A stretch of DNA of 42,623 nt. Origin: Prosthecobacter debontii. GTDB taxonomy: Bacteria; Verrucomicrobiota; Verrucomicrobiia; Chthoniobacterales; Chthoniobacteraceae. Below, piece by piece: positions 32,895 to 42,569 of the stretch. A program made the position numbers and the translations under genes. How positions within the stretch are numbered: the first letter of the stretch is position 1; each line of letters opens with the position of its first letter. Where the stretch lies: assembly GCA_945861385.1 (NCBI GenBank), contig CAMAUI010000030.1, positions 1 to 42,623 on the forward strand, read 5' to 3'. A model generated the notes under the pieces. That model worked only from the letters and a program-made list of their open reading frames with translations, made no database searches and was not told where the DNA came from.

Positions 32895-33458
32895 ATGCTC
32901 CTCGTCATAGATAACTACGACAGCTTCACCTACAACCTCGTCCAATACTTCGGGGAACTCGGAGCCAACGTGCTCGTGAAGCGGAACGATGAGATCTCCC
33001 CGGATGAGATCGCAGCTCTGAAGCCGGAAAGGATTTGCATCTCGCCAGGGCCATGCACGCCTGCGGAGGCGGGCATTTCCTGCGAAGTGATCCGCCGCTT
33101 CGGTCCGGAAACTCCCCTGCTCGGCGTTTGCCTTGGGCACCAGAGCATCGGGCATGTGTACGGCGGCGACGTGATCCGGGCGCCAAGGCTGATGCATGGA
33201 AAAACGTCGCCGATCCTGCACAACGGCGAAGGCGTGTTCGCAGGGGTTCCATCCCCGTTCGAGGCGACGCGCTACCACTCATTGATCGTCAAAAGGGAGA
33301 CTTTCCCGGAATGCCTCGCGATCACCGCGGAGACGGCGGAAGGCGAAATCATGGGGCTTCGGCATCGCGAGCTTCCGATCCACGGCGTTCAATTTCACCC
33401 GGAGAGCATCCTCACGCTCGAAGGCAAGCGGCTGCTGGAAAATTTCCTGCGGATGTAG
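32895..33458 (+). CDS. pabA: Glutamine amidotransferase of anthranilate/aminodeoxychorismate synthase
   Basis: A 187-residue class I glutamine amidotransferase that supplies ammonia to TrpE or PabB. Starts [37 protein letters not shown] with the nucleophile Cys79, RYHSL and [11 protein letters not shown] with His168 and Glu170 complete the triad. The length equals TrpG/PabA. Because no partner gene is adjacent, it may serve tryptophan, folate or both, as in many bacteria. It is divergent from the nuo operon. Confidence 0.93.
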   Translation: MLLVIDNYDSFTYNLVQYFGELGANVLVKRNDEISPDEIAALKPERICISPGPCTPAEAGISCEVIRRFGPETPLLGVCLGHQSIGHVYGGDVIRAPRLMHGKTSPILHNGEGVFAGVPSPFEATRYHSLIVKRETFPECLAITAETAEGEIMGLRHRELPIHGVQFHPESILTLEGKRLLENFLRM

Positions 33459-33468
33459 CTGCGTTTGC

Positions 33469-34182
33469 TCAGTTCCGCCGGGCCGGGGCCCATCCTCGAT
33501 AATACCACGCATGCAGGAAATCCGGCGATGCACCGGCGCGGTAGAGCAGAAGCAGCAGACCATTGCGGAGAGATGTGCGCCACGAACCGCGCTTCGCATG
33601 ATGCCGCGCGGAAGTCCCGATTGGCGGATCGAGAACCACGCGGCGGCCTTCCCGCAGCAGGCGTTTTGCAAACTCAAGATCCTCCATGAGCCCGAACTCG
33701 CGGTAGCCGCCCATCCGCTCAAACACAGCCCGCCGCACAAAAATGGACTGATCACCGTACAGGGAACCACCATGCTCGGCGAGCGAGCGTGTGAGCCCTT
33801 CCAGCCACATCAGGCGCGGATGCCGCGCGTCGAATTTCCGATGGAATGCACCGCCGGCAACGTCCGGACTGCTCATCGCCGTGCGGAGCGCGTCGAGGTG
33901 TGCCTGCCGCAGTTCGGTGTCCGCGTGCTGGAAAAGCAGGACATCGCCCGTGGCCACGCGGGCCGCTGCATTCATCTGCGGCCCCCGGCCCGGAATTTCA
34001 GAACGCATGACTCGGGCACCGGCCCCCGAAGCGATGCGTGAACATTCGTCCGTGGCGGATGCGTCGCCCACGATCACCTCCCCCACCCCGGTCAATGCTG
34101 CAATCGTCCCGAGGATCTCGCGTAGCGCGACCGGGTCATTCCAAACCGGGATGATGATGCTGACCGAAGGCCATGTCGGCAT
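33469..34182 (-). CDS. TIGR04283-type glycosyltransferase (arsenosugar-biosynthesis-like)
   Basis: A 237-residue GT-A family 2 enzyme. Starts PTWPSVSIIIPVWND; conserved family blocks include EVIVGDASATDE, RGPQMNAAARVATGDVLLFQ with HADT (metal-binding DxD equivalent), GGAFHRKFDARHP, YGDQSIFVRRAVFERMGGYR, LMEDLEFAKRL. The family is annotated as a biosynthetic glycosyltransferase in arsenosugar loci, but no arsenic genes are here, so substrate is open. Start at 34182 matches family length. It converges with pabA. Confidence 0.85.
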   Translation of the reverse strand: MPTWPSVSIIIPVWNDPVALREILGTIAALTGVGEVIVGDASATDECSRIASGAGARVMRSEIPGRGPQMNAAARVATGDVLLFQHADTELRQAHLDALRTAMSSPDVAGGAFHRKFDARHPRLMWLEGLTRSLAEHGGSLYGDQSIFVRRAVFERMGGYREFGLMEDLEFAKRLLREGRRVVLDPPIGTSARHHAKRGSWRTSLRNGLLLLLYRAGASPDFLHAWYYRGWAPARRN

Positions 34183-34285
34183 AGTGGCTGATGGGCTTTC
34201 GCAAGTGCCACAACCGGGTGCATCGTCCATCCGATCAGCCCTGTGATGTTGCATATCTTATCGTGCAAGCTGGCAGCTCGCACCA

Positions 34286-35185
34286 CTACTGCCGCTCCTT
34301 TTTCAGCAGTGCCTCACGCGCTTTTTCAAGCCGCTTGCGCTCGGCGCCGGTGAGACTGTCGAGCCCGCTCTTTGCGATCTTGTCGAGCAGACCGTCCATC
34401 TCGGCCTCGATGTCGGCGGCAGACCGCTCGTTGGGCGCGTGCTGGCGGTCGCGATACTTCACATGCTCGGGCCGGCGGACGACCCGGAGCTTCGGCTTGC
34501 GCCTGAAAAATCCCCGCAGCCGGACGGCTAAAGGCACATAATCGTCGTGCTCCATTTCAACCGCATGGCGGATGTAGAGAAATGCGGCAAGGCAGCCCGC
34601 CCACAGCGCGATGAGACCGACCCAGTAGCGGCTGGAAATCTGCATCAATGAGCCACAGACGAAGCAGGCGAATGCGACCCACTTGAACGGGATCCATCCA
34701 CCCATTTCGGTATTCGGGTAGAGCGTCGCAAATGCGATGATGAGCGAGGCGCTGAGTAGAAAATTGCCGGACAGACCGAACCGAGCCGCTCCCAGCGCCG
34801 CAGTGGGGACGCCGAACACGAACCAAAGAATCGCGGCGGCAACAACAGGCACTAAAGTGAGCAGAACAAGGAGCCTCGCAAGCACCGCCCGGCCAAGGTG
34901 CGTCTCAATGCCCACAGCCAGCCAGTAGAAAAATAGAATCGAAAACGGGGTGAAGAAAGTGACCTCGTCAATGAACGGATATGTGAATGCGGCTGCCAGT
35001 TCTGACCACGAATCACTCGGAAGCGCAAAAGTAAGCGTAAACAGGAGCGGCGAACGCGCGGAGAACAGGATCGCTGACACGAACAAACCGATCACGAAGG
35101 CCGCCGTGATGATCGTCGTGAGGTAAATCGGGATGCCCTTCCATTTGCCATAGGGCTCTGATTCGCGAGTGAGGTAGCGGGCCAT
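34286..35185 (-). CDS. Rhomboid-like membrane protein with DUF6576-like tail, catalytically degenerate
   Basis: A 299-residue protein with about six transmembrane helices (roughly 19-205) and a soluble tail. FGLSGNFLL (Ser139) matches the rhomboid GxSG motif, and FTYPF with a later GxETxLG block matches family landmarks. The expected helix with the catalytic histidine reads [14 protein letters not shown] with no histidine, and the helix-2 HxxxN site is also lost. The tail [20 protein letters not shown] is the DUF6576 pattern usual in rhomboids of this phylum. Proteolysis is thus unlikely; an iRhom-like binding role is inference. Divergent from pckG. Confidence 0.75.
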   Translation of the reverse strand: MARYLTRESEPYGKWKGIPIYLTTIITAAFVIGLFVSAILFSARSPLLFTLTFALPSDSWSELAAAFTYPFIDEVTFFTPFSILFFYWLAVGIETHLGRAVLARLLVLLTLVPVVAAAILWFVFGVPTAALGAARFGLSGNFLLSASLIIAFATLYPNTEMGGWIPFKWVAFACFVCGSLMQISSRYWVGLIALWAGCLAAFLYIRHAVEMEHDDYVPLAVRLRGFFRRKPKLRVVRRPEHVKYRDRQHAPNERSAADIEAEMDGLLDKIAKSGLDSLTGAERKRLEKAREALLKKERQ

Positions 35186-35327
35186 GTCGGTTGTGTTCGC
35201 GCGACTAAAGACGATTCGGTGGCGACCGTCAAAGATGCACTCACAGAACATCGGGCGTCAAATTCCGCTCACATCCCGCCAAGCCGCGCAGTTGCAGGCT
35301 CGCGAACGCGGCGGTAATTGTTCCCGC

Positions 35328-37097
35328 ATGGATACGCACTTTGGTTCCGTGGCTTTCACCAATGCCCATGTCGTTCGCTTCGTCGAAAAGTACCGCGCCA
35401 TGTGCGAGCCGGGGAGCGTATTTTGGTGCGATGGCAGCGATGACGAAAAGGATCACCTGACCCGCGAGGCTGTCGCACAGGGGATATTGACGCCGCTGAA
35501 TCCAGGGAAGCTGCCCGGCTGCCATCTTCACCGCTCGAATCCCAGCGACGTCGCGCGCGTCGAGCAATGCACGTTCATCTGCACGCCCGGTCGCGAGGAT
35601 GCGGGGCCGACGAACAACTGGGCGGACCCACGCGAGATGACCGCGAAGCTCCACGAGTTGCTCGCCGGCTCGATGCGCGGGCGGACGATGTATGTCATCC
35701 CGTATCTCATGGGCCCGCCCGGCGCACCGCTCGCAAAAGTCGGGATCGAAATCACCGACAGCATCTACGTCGTCCTCAACATGCGCATCATGGCCCGCAT
35801 GGGCGCGATCGCGCTGAAGCAGCTCGGCGATTCCGACGACTTCAACCGCGGCATCCACAGCGTTCTCGATTGCAACCCCGATCGCCGCTTCATCTGCCAC
35901 TTCCCGCAAACGAACACGATCATCAGCGTCGGCAGCGGCTACGGTGGCAACGTGTTGCTGGGCAAAAAGTGCCTCGCGCTGCGCATCGGCTCATGGCTCG
36001 GGAGGCAGCAGGGCTGGCTCGCGGAGCATATGCTGATCCTCTGCGTCGAGTCGCCCGAGGGGGAGAAAACCTACATCGCCGCAGCGTTCCCGAGCGCGTG
36101 CGGGAAGACGAACTTCGCGATGATGATCCCCCCCGCCGCATTCGCTGGCTGGAAAGTGACCACCATCGGCGACGACATCGCATGGATGTGGCCCGATGCC
36201 GACGGCCGCCTCCGTGCGATCAATCCGGAGACCGGATACTTCGGCGTCGCACCCGGCACAAACCTCGCCACCAACCCCAACGCAATGCGCACCATCGCGC
36301 GCGACACCATCTACACAAACGTCGCACTGCTGCCCGATGGCGACGTGTGGTGGGAGGGCAAGGACAGCCCGCCGCCGGCACAGGCCACCGACTGGATGGG
36401 AAGGCCGTGGACCCCGGCCTCACGCGAAAAAGCCGCGCATCCCAACAGCCGCTTCACCGCGCCGATGAGCAACAACCCCGCGCTCGCCAGCGAGGCAGAA
36501 GATCCCGCGGGCGTCCCGATCAGCGCGATCATTTTCGGCGGGCGCCGGGCGACGACGATGCCGCTCGTTTTCCAGGCGTTCAACTGGACACACGGCGTTT
36601 ACATCGGCGCGACCATGGGCAGCGAGACGACCGCGGCCGCAGCGGGAACACCGGGCCAGGTGCGCCGCGACCCGATGGCCATGCTGCCATTTTGCGGCTA
36701 CCACATGGGCGACTACTTCAACCACTGGCTGCAAGTGCGCCGCAAGCTCACCGACCCGCCGCGCATTTTCCACGTGAACTGGTTCCGCAAGGATGACGCC
36801 GGCGTTTATCTCTGGCCCGGATTCGGTGAAAACTTCCGCGTGCTGAAATGGATCGTGGACCGCTGTCGCGGACGCGGAAAAGCCCGCGAGACGCAGGTGG
36901 GATGGATGCCGCGGCACGCGGAGTTCGACTGGCGCGGGCTCGATTTCCCGCGGGAGAAATGGGACGCGCTCAACAAATTCGACCCAGCCGAGTGGCAGCG
37001 GGAACTGCTCTGGCAGGATGAGCTTCTGCTCAAGCTCCACGACCGCCTCCCGAAGGAACTCATCTTCCAGCGCGAACTGCTGATCTCGCGGCTTTAA
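35328..37097 (+). CDS. pckG: Phosphoenolpyruvate carboxykinase (GTP)
   Basis: A 589-residue gluconeogenic enzyme converting oxaloacetate plus GTP to phosphoenolpyruvate, CO2 and GDP. The P-loop kinase-1a motif FPSACGKTN spans 254-262 with the reactive Cys258, kinase-2 metal site TIGDDIAWM has Asp282 and Asp283, and other blocks are [41 protein letters not shown] and NWFRKD. Start at 35328 matches GTP-class length; a start at 35235 would add 31 residues without similarity. It overlaps the next, convergent gene by 4 nt at the stop codons. Confidence 0.96.
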   Translation: MDTHFGSVAFTNAHVVRFVEKYRAMCEPGSVFWCDGSDDEKDHLTREAVAQGILTPLNPGKLPGCHLHRSNPSDVARVEQCTFICTPGREDAGPTNNWADPREMTAKLHELLAGSMRGRTMYVIPYLMGPPGAPLAKVGIEITDSIYVVLNMRIMARMGAIALKQLGDSDDFNRGIHSVLDCNPDRRFICHFPQTNTIISVGSGYGGNVLLGKKCLALRIGSWLGRQQGWLAEHMLILCVESPEGEKTYIAAAFPSACGKTNFAMMIPPAAFAGWKVTTIGDDIAWMWPDADGRLRAINPETGYFGVAPGTNLATNPNAMRTIARDTIYTNVALLPDGDVWWEGKDSPPPAQATDWMGRPWTPASREKAAHPNSRFTAPMSNNPALASEAEDPAGVPISAIIFGGRRATTMPLVFQAFNWTHGVYIGATMGSETTAAAAGTPGQVRRDPMAMLPFCGYHMGDYFNHWLQVRRKLTDPPRIFHVNWFRKDDAGVYLWPGFGENFRVLKWIVDRCRGRGKARETQVGWMPRHAEFDWRGLDFPREKWDALNKFDPAEWQRELLWQDELLLKLHDRLPKELIFQRELLISRL

Positions 37098-37594
37098 TTC
37101 TCGTGGTTCGTGGAGCCGTTCTGCTCGAACGTGTACGCGGTGTTGATCTGGGCATCTATCCGGTCGTGGTACACATCCACCGGCACCCCGCCGGCCCGGA
37201 GCGCCGCGAGGCAGATCGCGACCAGCGGCGTGCGCGCCTCGGCATCCGGATGCGTGCCGAACGCGGCGTGCCAGTAACCACGCTCGCGCCACACGAGCAT
37301 GGAGCCAAACTGCGCCGAGGCCTTCTCCACAAGCGCCCAGTTCGCGGCGGAATCCGTGCAGTACGGGCTGTAGCGCCGGACTTCGCGGACGACCGTGTGG
37401 CTCCAGTCCACATCCGGCAGGAAGCGCTGATAGTAAGGATCCGAGAGCGCGCGGCGCGCTTCGAGTTCGGTGTCGAACTGGAAGTGTCCGTGGCTGTCTT
37501 CCCAGTAAATATCGGGGTCGTCGCGGGTGATGTGAACACCTACGAGCGCATCCAGCTCACTGGGAGACGCTGCACGTTTCGTTTCGGGAGTCAT
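37094..37594 (-). CDS. Small protein with phage ABA-sandwich-like domain
   Basis: A 166-residue soluble protein. An N-terminal segment with [20 protein letters not shown] is of unknown type. The C-terminal half has [25 protein letters not shown] and [11 protein letters not shown], matching the ABA sandwich domain found in phage and bacterial small proteins. Function is unknown. The start at 37594 is chosen because similarity stops there; a longer frame extends upstream without support. Base composition is like its neighbours. Confidence 0.6.
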   Translation of the reverse strand: MTPETKRAASPSELDALVGVHITRDDPDIYWEDSHGHFQFDTELEARRALSDPYYQRFLPDVDWSHTVVREVRRYSPYCTDSAANWALVEKASAQFGSMLVWRERGYWHAAFGTHPDAEARTPLVAICLAALRAGGVPVDVYHDRIDAQINTAYTFEQNGSTNHEN

Positions 37595-37704
37595 TTCGAT
37601 GTCGCGGCCGAGGCACGTCCGCGACTGCTTTTTGTGGGACACGGTGCGAAAAGACAATTCGCAAACACGCCGCCTCGAAAAAATCTTTCCCGGGCCTGGC
37701 CGGG

Positions 37705-38883
37705 CTATTTGATCCTCGGAAATTCCGCCCGGCTTTTCTGCACCCTTCTGCTGTCCGCATTGCAAAAAACGTAACCGGTCAGCTTGTTGAGCTGGTAGCA
37801 GCGCAGCATGAATTTGCGCTTCTTGTCACGGTCACCCTCGATCTCCACGCGCGTCGGTGGCCGGGTGAAATCACCCACGAAATCAAACGTGAGATCGAAG
37901 ACCTGGCTCTGGTGCCACGGCACGTACTCGAATTTCGTCATCTTTTTCGCGGCCATGTTGACGCCCGCATGCCGCCCCATCGCCACCGCCGCGTCCCAAT
38001 GCTCCTCGCGCCGCATTCCGCCGAGGTGCGGGTTTGGATAAAGCGCGATGTCCCCAGCCGCGAAAATTCCGAGTTCGTCGCTCTCCAGCCGCTCCGTCAC
38101 CGGGCAGCCGTTCTGCGACCAGAGCGGCGAGGCCGACACGAGCTGGAGATTCGGCTCCGAGCCGATCGCACAGACCGCCATCGTCGTGTCAATCCGGTTG
38201 CCGCTCTTGGTCTGCACACGCTGGAGGAACGTGCGCCCCTCAAACCCGTTCAAGTGCTCGCCAAGCATCATCTTGATCCCGTGCCCGGCGAGGTGGGACG
38301 TGAACCATTGCGCCGTCTCCGGATCGAGGTAGCGCCCCCACACGTGCTGCCCGCGCGTGAGCATCGTCACGCCCAGCTTCAGCTTGCGCAAAAGCGCCGC
38401 CGTCTCCGCGGCGACAAAGCCGCCGCCGATCACGACCACATTTTTCTCCAGCGCCATCACTTCGCGGAGCGCGAGCAGATCCCGCGTGCTACGGACGTAA
38501 AAGATGTTGCCGAGGTTGGCGCCCGCGACCTGCGGGCGGCGCGCCCGGCTTCCGGTCGCCAGCAACGCCTTTTCAAACTTCACCGCCTGCCCGGTCGCCA
38601 GCACGGCGGCCCGCTGCTCGATGCTGAATTGCGTCACGATCGTGTTCAGCCGCAGATCCACCTTGTTGTGAGAAAACCACGCAAGATCATGCACGAGCAG
38701 CTTCTCGATGGCGGGCACTTTTGCGCCCAGCATCGCGGGCAGAAGCTCCGGGCGGCGCACCGACGGGTGAGGCTCAGCAGTCACCATCATCAAGCTCCCT
38801 TTCTTGTTAAGAGAGCGAATGGCTTCACACGCCGCAACTCCAGCGGCGCCGGCCCCGACGACCAAAAAATCGCGGCGGATCAT
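37705..38883 (-). CDS. FAD/NAD(P)-dependent oxidoreductase (pyridine nucleotide-disulfide class)
   Basis: A 392-residue flavoprotein. The FAD Rossmann motif VVGAGAAGVAACE lies at 8-20, the NAD(P) motif VVVIGGGFVAAETA at about 159-172 with LLATGSRARRP before it, and FAAGDIALYPN near residue 310 is the second FAD contact. A C-terminal region of about 70 residues with MTKFEYVPWHQSQVFDLTFD is of the reductase C-terminal fold. Similar to ferredoxin or rubredoxin reductases and AIF-like proteins; electron partner is unknown. Start at 38883 gives the Rossmann fold directly. Confidence 0.85.
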   Translation of the reverse strand: MIRRDFLVVGAGAAGVAACEAIRSLNKKGSLMMVTAEPHPSVRRPELLPAMLGAKVPAIEKLLVHDLAWFSHNKVDLRLNTIVTQFSIEQRAAVLATGQAVKFEKALLATGSRARRPQVAGANLGNIFYVRSTRDLLALREVMALEKNVVVIGGGFVAAETAALLRKLKLGVTMLTRGQHVWGRYLDPETAQWFTSHLAGHGIKMMLGEHLNGFEGRTFLQRVQTKSGNRIDTTMAVCAIGSEPNLQLVSASPLWSQNGCPVTERLESDELGIFAAGDIALYPNPHLGGMRREEHWDAAVAMGRHAGVNMAAKKMTKFEYVPWHQSQVFDLTFDFVGDFTRPPTRVEIEGDRDKKRKFMLRCYQLNKLTGYVFCNADSRRVQKSRAEFPRIK

Positions 38884-39002
38884 GTAGGGGAAGCTAAGTA
38901 GCGGTTCAGGCGGGTCCGAAGCGAGTAAAAAGACGCGGAACCCGAACAAAACCCACAATCCCCCGTGGGATCTCCGCCGACAGGCCGGACACAGCCCCCG
39001 GC

Positions 39003-40607
39003 TCAATGCCCTCGGCGGAGCCGCTTGCGCAGCGTCTCCCGGATGTCCGCGAGCACTCGGGCCTCTTTCGGGTTGAGCAATGCCGCGAGGATCGCCCGCC
39101 GATCCTCCATCTCCTTAAAATGGACGCTCGCATTTTTCATCGCGGGATCCCGATGCGCCATGTCTTCCCGCAGCCACGTCGAGAGCGCCGACTCACTGCC
39201 CTCGGTTCGCGGGCGGATGTGCATCCCGCCCTCGCACCCCGTCTCGCCGGCGTGGCAGCCATTGCACGAATTCATCGAGAGCAGCCGCCGTGTGTCCGCC
39301 GGCACCACGGGGCCGAAGTCCCAGAAAAAATCCTCCTTCTTTTCCGGGATCACCGCCACCGCGGCGCGCAGCGGGATCGCATCGCCGCGCACTGCCAGCT
39401 TCTCCGGCAGTCCGCCGAGCCCGGCAGTCAGCAGCGGAGTCTGCTGATTCAAGAATGCCGCAAGCTCCCGCACATGCTTGTTGCGAGGATTCATGAATTC
39501 CACCGCCGGCGTGCCGGGCAGCCCCACCGAGACAAACCGGCCATCCTTTATCTCGAACTGCCGGAACTCGCGCCCTGGGCCGCATGCTCCGTCATTGCTC
39601 CGGAGCTGCGCGAGCTCTGGCTGGCCTCCGCCGATCCTCCGATGCGTGAAACTGGTCGTGACCTCCGCAAGCCCATCCCGGAATTTTTTCTCGTCCACAT
39701 CATTGTTCGCCAGTGCGTGCCAGCGCCCGGCCCACACCGCGGCTAGATTTCTATCCGAGTTGTCCGATGCCTTCACGCCCGCCGGGAGCACCTGCAACGC
39801 GAGCACCGGCAGCCGGTATTCAAAAATCACCGTCCATCCCCCGGGCAACGGGACACCCGCGGAATCGGTTGCGCAAAACACCAGCCGCCCTTCACCCACG
39901 AACGGCCCGGAACCCCCTCCACCTCCGGCCCAGCCACCGCCAAACCCTGCGGCAACACGACGATTGCGAGTGCCAGCGTTTGTAACAACAGGCAGTCCGA
40001 AGCCTTGCATCGCCATACCGCACAGCCCTATCCTTATCGGCACCCCGGAAGTCCGGATCACGGGCGGCCTCAATTTCAGCAGCTCCCCGCTCGATGCAGC
40101 AGAGCGCAGTTGCTCGAACAAATCCCCCCACCCAGAAGCCTTCCATCGCTGATGCTCCTGCTCCTCGATTTTCGCAATCGTCGGCGCCGCGAGATCCATC
40201 CTGTTCACGATCGCCAGCAGCCGGAACGGCGCATTCTCCAGCCTCGGCACCCATGCGTCGCACGAGTTCGCGTCATAGCCGTCCTTCTTCTGCCACGGCT
40301 CGAGGACCAGTTCCCGGAACCTCGGCCTCGGCTCCACGCGCTGTTGCAGGACCATCTCCGGCGCCGCCATCGTCTCAAGCCACTCGCGCACCACCGCCGC
40401 CGCCTTGTCCTTGCCGGCAAGCTCCTCGATCAATGTGCCAAACGACCACACCCCGGGATACCGCGCGTGTTCGCTCTCGATCACCTCCTTTTTTGTAATC
40501 AGCAATTCCCTTTCGGGAATGATGTCCTTCGCCGCGACAGCCGGGGCTCCAGTTGCGGTGATGTTTGTGACGATGCCAGCGGCGATGATGAGTATTTTGA
40601 TGTTCAT
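39003..40607 (-). CDS. Exported protein with a single heme c motif
   Basis: A 534-residue protein with signal peptide (MNIKILIIAAGIVTNITATG, cleavage near AVA/AKD). One c-type heme motif occurs in NSCNGCHAGETGC (Cys448, Cys451, His452). The domain before it has PFRLLAIVNRMDL, GEGRLVFCAT and AVWAGRWHAL, a pattern seen in hypothetical proteins of myxobacteria and PVC bacteria that end in a CNGCH-ET block. A glycine-rich loop (AGFGGGWAGGGGGSG, about 219-233) looks disordered. Function unknown. It is divergent from the glycosyltransferase across 150 bp. Confidence 0.75.
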   Translation of the reverse strand: MNIKILIIAAGIVTNITATGAPAVAAKDIIPERELLITKKEVIESEHARYPGVWSFGTLIEELAGKDKAAAVVREWLETMAAPEMVLQQRVEPRPRFRELVLEPWQKKDGYDANSCDAWVPRLENAPFRLLAIVNRMDLAAPTIAKIEEQEHQRWKASGWGDLFEQLRSAASSGELLKLRPPVIRTSGVPIRIGLCGMAMQGFGLPVVTNAGTRNRRVAAGFGGGWAGGGGGSGPFVGEGRLVFCATDSAGVPLPGGWTVIFEYRLPVLALQVLPAGVKASDNSDRNLAAVWAGRWHALANNDVDEKKFRDGLAEVTTSFTHRRIGGGQPELAQLRSNDGACGPGREFRQFEIKDGRFVSVGLPGTPAVEFMNPRNKHVRELAAFLNQQTPLLTAGLGGLPEKLAVRGDAIPLRAAVAVIPEKKEDFFWDFGPVVPADTRRLLSMNSCNGCHAGETGCEGGMHIRPRTEGSESALSTWLREDMAHRDPAMKNASVHFKEMEDRRAILAALLNPKEARVLADIRETLRKRLRRGH

Positions 40608-40757
40608 GGATGTGTGGTTCGCAGGGTTCCGACGCCCCTCGCACGGCACTATTCAGAGTTAACAAAGAATTGATCTTTCACCCCCGCGCCCACTCCACCC
40701 CTCCGCTTTTCCTTGTCGCTAAATCGCACCCCCGCCCATGTAATCCCCACGCTCCGC

Positions 40758-41972
40758 ATGTCAGATTTTTTCCAAACCGGCCCCATCGCGACCCTTCACC
40801 GCCTCGGCCCGCCTCACCTCGCGCGCATCGAAAAAGACCTCGCGCGCTTCTGCCGCGACACCCCGCTGGCCCTCGTCCTCCCCTGCCATGTGCGCGACCT
40901 GCATTCGCCCGCACTCCGCCGCATCGCCACCGCCCTGCGCCCCGTGCGCTACCTCCGGCAAATCATCGTCGGCCTCGATGGCGCGATGCGCCCCACCGAC
41001 ATAGCCGCGGCCCGCAGGCTCTTTTCAAAAATGCCCGCGCAGACGCTTTTCGTACGGAGCGACGGCACGCGCATGCGCCGCATCCGCCAGCGCATCAGCG
41101 CCGCGGGGCTCCCGGCCGGCATGCCGGGAAAAGGCCGCAACGTCTGGCTCTGCTGCGGCGCCGCCCTCGCGTTCGGCGAAGCCCGCGCCATCGCAGTGCA
41201 TGACTGCGACATCCTCACCTACGAACGCGGCATGCTCGCCCGCCTCGCCTATCCCGTGCTCCATCCCCGCCTCGGCTTCGACTTCTGCAAAGGCTACTAC
41301 GCCCGCTACAGCGACCGGCTGAACGGCCGCGTCATGCGCCTCTTTTTCACCCCCGCCATCCGCGCACTCCGCGAAATGCCCGGCACCCACCCCCTCCTCG
41401 TCTTTCTCGACAGCTTCCGCTACCCGCTCGCCGGCGAAATCGCCATCACCACCGACCTCGCCCGGCGCGTGCAAATGCCCTGCGACTGGGCGCTCGAAGC
41501 CGGACTCCTCGCCGAAATCGCCCGCAACACCGCGACACGCGCAATCTGCCAGAGCGAGCTGTGCGAAAACTACGACCACAAGCACCAGAGCCTCTCCGTG
41601 CGCGACCCCCGCAAAGGCCTCCACCGCGTCGCCTCCGACATCGCCCGCTGGCTCCTCCGCCGTCTCGCCGCCGAGGGCGCGAAGCTCGACGCCGCCACGC
41701 TCCGCACCCTTCACAGCGCCTACCTCCGCCACGCCCATGAAATCCTCCGCTCCTCCGCCGCCGACGCCGCCATCAACGGCCTCACCTACTCCCGCCCTGA
41801 CGAGAAAACCGCCATCGCCATGTTTGCAAACTGCCTGCGAACCGCCGCCCGCGCATCCATCGCCGACGCACTCCCATCGCCCATGCTCCCCGCCTGGAAA
41901 AGCGTCCAATCCACCATCCCCGGCATCTTCGACGAACTGCGCGCAGCCATCGAGGCCGACACTGCGAGCTGA
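40758..41972 (+). CDS. GpgS-like glycosyltransferase (glucosyl-3-phosphoglycerate synthase family)
   Basis: A 404-residue GT-A-type enzyme opening MSDFFQTGPIATLHRLG. VLPCHVRDLHSPALRRIATA, YLRQIIVGLDG, GKGRNVWLCCGAAL and AVHDCDILTY carry a DxD-type metal site (D-C-D). ELCENYDHKHQSLS is a conserved acceptor-side block. By family resemblance it may make glucosylglycerate or a related compatible solute; the acceptor is not proven. Start at 40758 follows the family opening; the earlier ATG in frame is unsupported. Confidence 0.75.
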   Translation: MSDFFQTGPIATLHRLGPPHLARIEKDLARFCRDTPLALVLPCHVRDLHSPALRRIATALRPVRYLRQIIVGLDGAMRPTDIAAARRLFSKMPAQTLFVRSDGTRMRRIRQRISAAGLPAGMPGKGRNVWLCCGAALAFGEARAIAVHDCDILTYERGMLARLAYPVLHPRLGFDFCKGYYARYSDRLNGRVMRLFFTPAIRALREMPGTHPLLVFLDSFRYPLAGEIAITTDLARRVQMPCDWALEAGLLAEIARNTATRAICQSELCENYDHKHQSLSVRDPRKGLHRVASDIARWLLRRLAAEGAKLDAATLRTLHSAYLRHAHEILRSSAADAAINGLTYSRPDEKTAIAMFANCLRTAARASIADALPSPMLPAWKSVQSTIPGIFDELRAAIEADTAS

Positions 41973-42037
41973 TTTCCGCGGATCGCGGGCGATATTTCCC
42001 GGCACGCCCGGTGAAATGCAGTGCGCCGTTTTGGAGT

Positions 42038-42055
42038 GCGCCAGCCCTCTGGCGC
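42038..42055. repeat. Short palindrome next to the toxin remnant
   Basis: GCGCCAG CCCT CTGGCGC is a perfect 7-bp stem with a 4-nt loop. It stands where similarity of the toxin gene on the - strand is lost, so it may be part of an inserted palindromic repeat. The rest of 41973-42090 shows no gene. Confidence 0.6.
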
Positions 42056-42085
42056 TTTGCGGAGGCGGCGGAGCCGGGGCGGGGC

Positions 42086-42175
42086 GCCGAGGCCAACTGC
42101 GCGAGCCTCGTAATCGCCAGTCACGCACTCGACCTCCGCGGAAGCCTCCGGGAGAAACTCCAGAACGAAACTCAT
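42086..42175 (-). pseudogene. Truncated ParE/RelE-type toxin, N-terminal remnant
   Basis: The ATG at 42175 overlaps the antitoxin stop by ATGA. The frame reads MSFVLEFLPEASAEV, then TGDYEARAVGLG, matching the opening of ParE/RelE superfamily toxins (helix with WYE-like motif). After about 30 residues the similarity stops, and the frame continues antisense into the glycosyltransferase gene to 41786. The catalytic beta-sheet and C-terminus are absent, so the toxin is inactive. Confidence 0.6.
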
Positions 42176-42408
42176 CGGTCGGGCGCAATCTGCCGCAACC
42201 GGGCAAAGACCTCTCCTGCCGGGATGGATTTGGACTCTCCAGACTTGAAGCGCGCGATACGCTGGGCGATCTCCGCCTCCCAAGCGGCTTCGGCTCCGGG
42301 CTCGGGTTCGAGATCCACGCTCTCCAGAAGTTGACGGGCCAAGGCAAGACGCTGGTCAGGCGGGAGAATCAGTGCATCGTGAGCGACGGCATCGAGTGTG
42401 GCAGGCAT
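42172..42408 (-). CDS. Addiction-module antitoxin component (TIGR02574 family)
   Basis: A 78-residue acidic protein beginning MPATLDAVAHDALILPPDQR, followed by LALARQLLESVDLEPEPGAE and AAWEAEIAQRIARFKSGESK, the pattern of the putative addiction module component family that pairs with ParE/RelE toxins. A tail with IPAGEVFARLRQI is normal for the family. It is complete, but its toxin partner downstream is truncated, leaving an orphan antitoxin. Confidence 0.88.
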   Translation of the reverse strand: MPATLDAVAHDALILPPDQRLALARQLLESVDLEPEPGAEAAWEAEIAQRIARFKSGESKSIPAGEVFARLRQIAPDR

Positions 42409-42532
42409 GGCGATACGGTAAAGCGGGGATTCAGAGCTGTCGAGTCGGGAAAACGTGCGCGAAATGGCCTAATCCCATCTCTCAGAATTAACGAGACACG
42501 CCTTCAAGCGAGCGGAGTGTCGCGGGTAGGGT

Positions 42533-42569
42533 GGGCGTCCCGCCCGCCGGTTCGGGCGTCCCGCCCGAA
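42533..42569. repeat. Direct and inverted GC repeats at the window end
   Basis: gggcgtcccgcccg occurs twice, at 42533-42546 and 42554-42567. The second copy lies within a perfect hairpin ttcgggcg-tcc-cgcccgaa (42551-42569). Nearby 42495-42521 is a weaker hairpin gacacgcc / ggagtgtc. No gene is seen between 42409 and the window end. Confidence 0.7.

Noticed and set aside
33469..34182. Arsenosugar biosynthesis locus suggested by the TIGR04283-type enzyme
   Set aside because: No arsM, phosphorylase or arsenic transporter genes are nearby; only the glycosyltransferase family can be supported.
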